From Rosellinia necatrix (lineage: Eukaryota; Ascomycota; Sordariomycetes; Xylariales; Xylariaceae), in NCBI GenBank assembly GCA_021209875.1, contig JAGYVD010000004.1, forward strand, positions 310,001 through 374,000: a stretch of 64,000 bases of DNA, read 5' to 3'. Positions 60,192-64,000 of the stretch are shown here, piece by piece. The first letter of the stretch is position 1. Every line of letters begins with the position of its first letter. A program made the position numbers and the translations under genes. The notes beneath the pieces were generated by a model. The model saw only the letters and a list, made by a program, of their open reading frames with translations, searched no databases and was not told where the DNA came from.

Positions 60192-62767
60192 ATGACATCA
60201 GCTTCACCGAGAGGGAGAGCCGGCTCTGGCTCCCCAACCGGTAGCTTTTATGCCATGAGCGACGACGACGAGGGCGAATACAACACCATTACTCACACAG
60301 AGACCGGCCGTGGCGTTAAGCTATTGTTTTCTAAGAGCAAGGTGTACATTCACCCAACACCGTCGGCCAAGGACAACATCCCTGGCTATATCGCCTTATT
60401 ACAGCAGAAGGGGCTCTCCGACGAGCGGCCTACTTCCTCTTCGTCACAATACTCAAAATCGTTAGCGTCGTCGGATATCCTACTCGCCTGGTTGCCCGAA
60501 TCCTCCCTCGGAGACGCTGCCAGCATCTACGTCAAAGTCGATCTGACCGACGGCGACTCTCCCCCAAAGCAAAGCTACCTTGTCCCATCGCCTCCGACCG
60601 TCACGGCCCACCGCGGCTCTATTGGCCATTATGCATTCGCGATACCAGTGGCCGCCATCTATTCTCTCCTCGTACGACCGCCGAGCCTCGGGTGGTGGTT
60701 TGGCTCGCTCGTCATAAATACAAGAGCGGGAGATAGCTTCCCGGCGCTATTTTTCCACGACAGCGAATGCCAGTCCACGATATTACAAAAGAAAAAGCTG
60801 GCCAAGGAGAACTTCGATCCATTCGGCGAACATGGGCAAGTATTCTGGGGAGGTGACGAGGTCCTCCGCTGGCTGAGGCGGTACGTTAATATCGAGAGGA
60901 GCGTGGCTGAACCGAATATCTATCTCGTCGAACCTAGCAAGGAGGATAGTGAAGCGTTCGGTGGGAAGACAAGTCCTAAAACACCGAATAAAGTTGGTCG
61001 GAGAGGTAGCTCGCGTGGTATGTCCGTGGAAGGCGCGGCAGGGGCCTCGCCTGCAGGACCGAGCAGACAAGCACACGACGCAAGTATGGATCCCGTCATG
61101 AAATTCGTCAAAGAGACCGGGTGGAATATCATGGAGAAGTTTAGTAAAGTCACGACATTTACACGGAAAACGGCCCAAGACATAATCGACAACCCAAAAA
61201 TACCACCACAGGTTCGGAGGTTAATGGGTAACCCCGAAGTACAGACCATCCAGAACGACTTCGACAGTGCTAGGATTTATCTAGCGCGCTGGGCTATGGG
61301 TATCGCGGAACAGAGCCAAAGAGATCGAACGCAGAGGATATGGACTGCAAGGGATGTCATGGAAATGGAAGATACGGATGTAGGCGAGTTTGAGTTGCTG
61401 GAAACCAGCTCCATGTCTCTCGAAGATAAGAGACGCCGTGTGACCCTCAAGGAATGGGAGGGCTTCTTCGACCGTACTACGGGCAGACTTTCGATGACGA
61501 TCGACGAGGTCAAGGAGCGGATATTTCATGGCGGCTTAGACCCAGACGATGGGGTCCGCAAGGAAGCGTGGTTGTTCCTCTTGGGCGTCCATGATTGGTA
61601 CAGCACGTCGGAAGAAAGGAGAGCCCAGGTGGCATCACTGAGAGATGAATACGTGAAACTCAAAGCATCATGGTGGGAGAGGCTCGTCGACCTTGGTGGG
61701 GAGGGCGAAGAAGGAGAATGGTGGAGGGAACAGAGGGGGAGGATTGGTAAGTTCAGATCGTGTTCGTCGCATGATATACTACGCTGGTATACTTACTACT
61801 GCCTTTAGAAAAGGATGTCCATCGAACCGACCGCACGGTGCCTATTTTTGCTGGGGAAGACCTGCCTCACCCTGACCCAAATTCGCCTTTTGCCTCCGTG
61901 GGAACTAACGTCCACATGGAACAATTAAAAGACATGCTCCTCACATATAATGAGTATAACAAGGATTTAGGCTACGTTCAGGGAATGTCTGATCTGCTCG
62001 CACCGATATATGCCGTCATGCAGGATGATGCGATCGCTTTCTGGGGTTTCCAGCATTTCATGGACCGCATGGAAAGGAATTTTCTTCGAGACCAGTCCGG
62101 CATGCGTAACCAGCTCCTCACGCTCGATCATCTGGTGGCGTTTATGGATCCGAAATTATATACCCACCTTCAGAAGGCCGACAGCACAAACTTCTTCTTT
62201 TTCTTCCGCATGCTTCTGGTATGGTACAAGCGAGAATTCAAGTGGATGGACACTCTCCATTTATGGGAAGTCCTCTGGACGGACTATCTGAGCAGTAGCT
62301 TCCACCTTTTTATCGCCTTGGCGATCTTAGACAAACACCGTGATGTGATTATGGCTCACTTGGAGCATTTCGATGAAGTGCTAAAGTATAGTACGTTTAG
62401 CACTCGGTCTTTCATTTGTTATAGTGAGAGGTCTATCGCTTACATGTCTTCAGTGAACGAGCTCTCCGAGACGATTGATCTCGAAACTACACTCATCCGT
62501 GCCGAATATTTGTTCCGCCGATTCCAACGGCTCATCGAGGCCATTGATAAGAAACAAAATTTCCCCGCACCACGTAAGCGCCCGGAACCGGAACGAATAT
62601 CCTCGCCATCCGGTTCCAGCCCAGCATCTCGGCAAGAGAATGGGAAAGCGCCGGAGCAGGTAACCAAGACTATTACCCCCGAGCTGAGAAAGCTTTTGAA
62701 TAGGAAGGTCGAGACGCTTCCCAAGCCGGGTGTCACAAAGTGTGCTGTTGGTTCTAATACCAAGTGA
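60192..62767 (+). CDS. gyp7: Rab GTPase-activating protein Gyp7 (TBC domain)
   Basis: GAP for the vacuolar Rab Ypt7 and relatives, acting at the late endosome/vacuole. Exons 60192-61746, 61809-62390 and 62454-62767 give 816 residues. The N-terminal PH-like (DUF3548 type) domain covers roughly residues 25-250, with VYIHPTPSAKDNIPGYI early in it. The TBC domain spans about 460-750. It carries the arginine finger in EKDVHRTDRTVP, the glutamine finger in LGYVQGMSDLLAPIY, and FWGFQHFMDRMERNF. The second intron (62391-62453) is 63 nt, in frame and free of stops, so its retention would insert 21 residues. I call it an intron because the splice signals are good and the joined KYMNELSETIDLE matches the family. 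C-terminal tail is polar. Confidence 0.93.
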
Positions 62768-63567
62768 ACGTGGCAGTTGTAGCTTATATGGTGGCTATGA
62801 GTGGAAAGCCTTAATGTATATTGTTATTTGCACTGAATCACGGGCTAGATGACTTTATGTTTGGGAAAATACGGGAACGGATGCTATGTCTGCGCGGGAG
62901 GAATCAACCTATGACGGCGATACGGCGCTAGGGGTGAGTGGCAATCTGTTTTAATGTTGCCATCGTGATAGATCCTCTGTAGTTGTTCCTCTGCGGTAAA
63001 TGGTCCATGCGAAAATATTAAATAGCTTAGATTAGGCTGTAGAGAGCAGATATTGAATCTAGACATACCGGCGCTATTTTTATAATCACCATTGGGATAC
63101 AAAGTACTCACCCCGCGTCATAAAACCAAGCAAGCAAGGAAGGATATAAGCGTAACAATGACAGAATTAAGCCTATTATAATTCGGGATCGCGTTCGCTT
63201 CGTGTGGATTCCGGCCGTGTATGCAAGATATGATACATTGGTGACAGACTGCCCGGGACCCTCAACTCCATTTCCATACATACACACATACACCCCAGAC
63301 AGAGAGCCCTTTTGACCTCTCCGGCCAGCCCAGCCAGCCAGGTCCCCTGGGACGTCCACCCCCCTCCCCTTTCCGCCCTCCAAAGAAGAAGAAAACATGT
63401 TAAAAAAAAAAAAAAAAAAAGAGAAGGAAGAGAGAGAGAGAAAGGGTTTGCGCAAAGGGGGTAGGGGGGAAGGCAGGCGGTATTATATCCCGCCCTTCCC
63501 TGGCGGATGAAAGGCTTGTTTTGCTTGTAAAGGCTTTCGGGGGGGGTTGTTATATATATTCATTCGT
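62768..63567. other. Convergent intergenic region, gyp7 (+) and membrane protein (-)
   Basis: 3' regions of two convergent genes. Contains an A-run at 63402-63420 followed by GA-rich sequence, and a G-run at 63539-63546. No supported gene. Confidence 0.5.
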
Positions 63568-63701
63568 TTAAAACTCCTGGTCTTCTTGAAAGGACATGCC
63601 GAAGCTGATGATGGTCCCGTAGATCAGCAGGCCGCCGACGATGCACATTATCATGGCGGGCACTTCGATTATGTTCGAGTGCGCGAGGAGGACGGGGAGG
63701 G
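63568..63701 (-). CDS. C-terminal exon of an unrecognised small membrane protein, partial
   Basis: The exon runs from an AACAG acceptor (branch site GCTAACG about 20 nt before it) to a TAA at 63568-63570 and encodes 43 residues plus the split first codon. It holds one clear hydrophobic helix, MIMCIVGGLLIYGTIISFGM, preceded by ALPVLLAHSNIIEVPA and ending SFQEDQEF. I do not recognise the family. The preceding exon is either in the GA-repeat region or beyond the window edge; I could not place it. Confidence 0.6.
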
Positions 63702-63943
63702 CTGTTGGTGCCGAGCGTTAGCAAATCGGTCCTTCCCTGGCGTTTTTACCGGACGGGGTGGACGGGGTTGCAACCGGAGGCGGGGCTCTGGTTCCATCCA
63801 CCGGATGCACCGCGTCTCTCAAAAGTCTTCCGTCTCACAGGTAGCCCGAACCCGCGCCGACACGAGGACTGCCCCTGCGGACTAAGCGCTACTACCTCTG
63901 CAGGAAACGAGAACGGCGCAGAGGGGGAGGGAACTACGAGGCA

Positions 63944-63948
<5 letters not shown>

Positions 63949-63990
<42 letters not shown>
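63949..63990. repeat. (GA)21 microsatellite at the right edge
   Basis: About 42 nt of uninterrupted GA, probably intronic or upstream of the minus-strand membrane protein. Confidence 0.93.
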
Positions 63991-63994
<4 letters not shown>

Positions 63995-64000
63995 GAAGGA

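Overview
The window is nuclear DNA of a filamentous ascomycete (Pezizomycotina, most likely Sordariomycetes). Genes are well spaced and lie on both strands. Most are split by short (about 50-130 nt) GT-AG introns, often with CTAAC/CTGAC-type branch sites, and the proteins are closest in character to filamentous-fungal versions. There are no operons, no CRISPR array, no rRNA or tRNA gene I can support, and no intact transposon. Start codons were chosen as ATG, and exon joins were worked out by hand from splice signals plus family conservation.

Layout. 1-701 (-): 5' part of the spliceosomal SNW protein Prp45, running off the left edge. 1358-2171 (-): p24 cargo receptor. 2898-5024 (+): PhoD-like phosphatase. 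5025-10525: 5.5 kb without a recognisable gene. 10526-11934 (+): rhodopsin-domain seven-helix membrane protein. 12806-14925 (+): trimethyllysine dioxygenase of carnitine biosynthesis, with one apparent frameshift. 15699-16797 (+): short-chain dehydrogenase. 18423-20588 (+): calcineurin A. 22126-23731 (+): cyclase-family protein, with a frameshift near its end. 24413-25231 (-): HAD phosphatase. 25936-27209 (+): 2-oxoglutarate/Fe(II) oxygenase. 27355-27847 (-): proteasome assembly chaperone 3-like. 28418-32452 (+): DEAH helicase Dhr1/Ecm16-like. 33097-38494 (-): very large GHKL-ATPase protein of the sacsin/NOV (DUF3684) type. 39463-40323 (-): MMTAG2-like RS protein. 40726-41785 (+): Mediator subunit Med6. 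41786-52252: 10.4 kb gene-poor, repeat-rich stretch. 52253-52468 (+): small repeat protein. 52945-54943 (-): mitochondrial tRNA GTPase Mss1. 55522-57170 (+): Mak16. 58250-59098 (+): Mso1-domain protein. 60192-62767 (+): Rab GAP Gyp7. 63568-63701 (-): last exon of an unrecognised membrane protein.

Most genes are conserved housekeeping functions: splicing, secretion (p24, Mso1, Gyp7), ribosome biogenesis (Dhr1, Mak16), transcription (Med6), proteasome assembly, calcium signalling and mitochondrial translation. They do not form a pathway cluster. Accessory-type genes are the rhodopsin-domain protein, SDR, cyclase and 2OG oxygenase.

The most unusual items are: (1) the 71-residue repeat protein at 52253-52468 with its CAA-rich, G-poor, ATG-free leader; (2) two frameshifts, each at a 7-base homopolymer (14250-14256 and 23703-23709), which may be assembly errors or real lesions; (3) a palindromic TAGGTA/TACCTA motif family scattered through the intergenic DNA; (4) several very small exons (12, 18, 19 and 24 nt) that automated annotation would miss.
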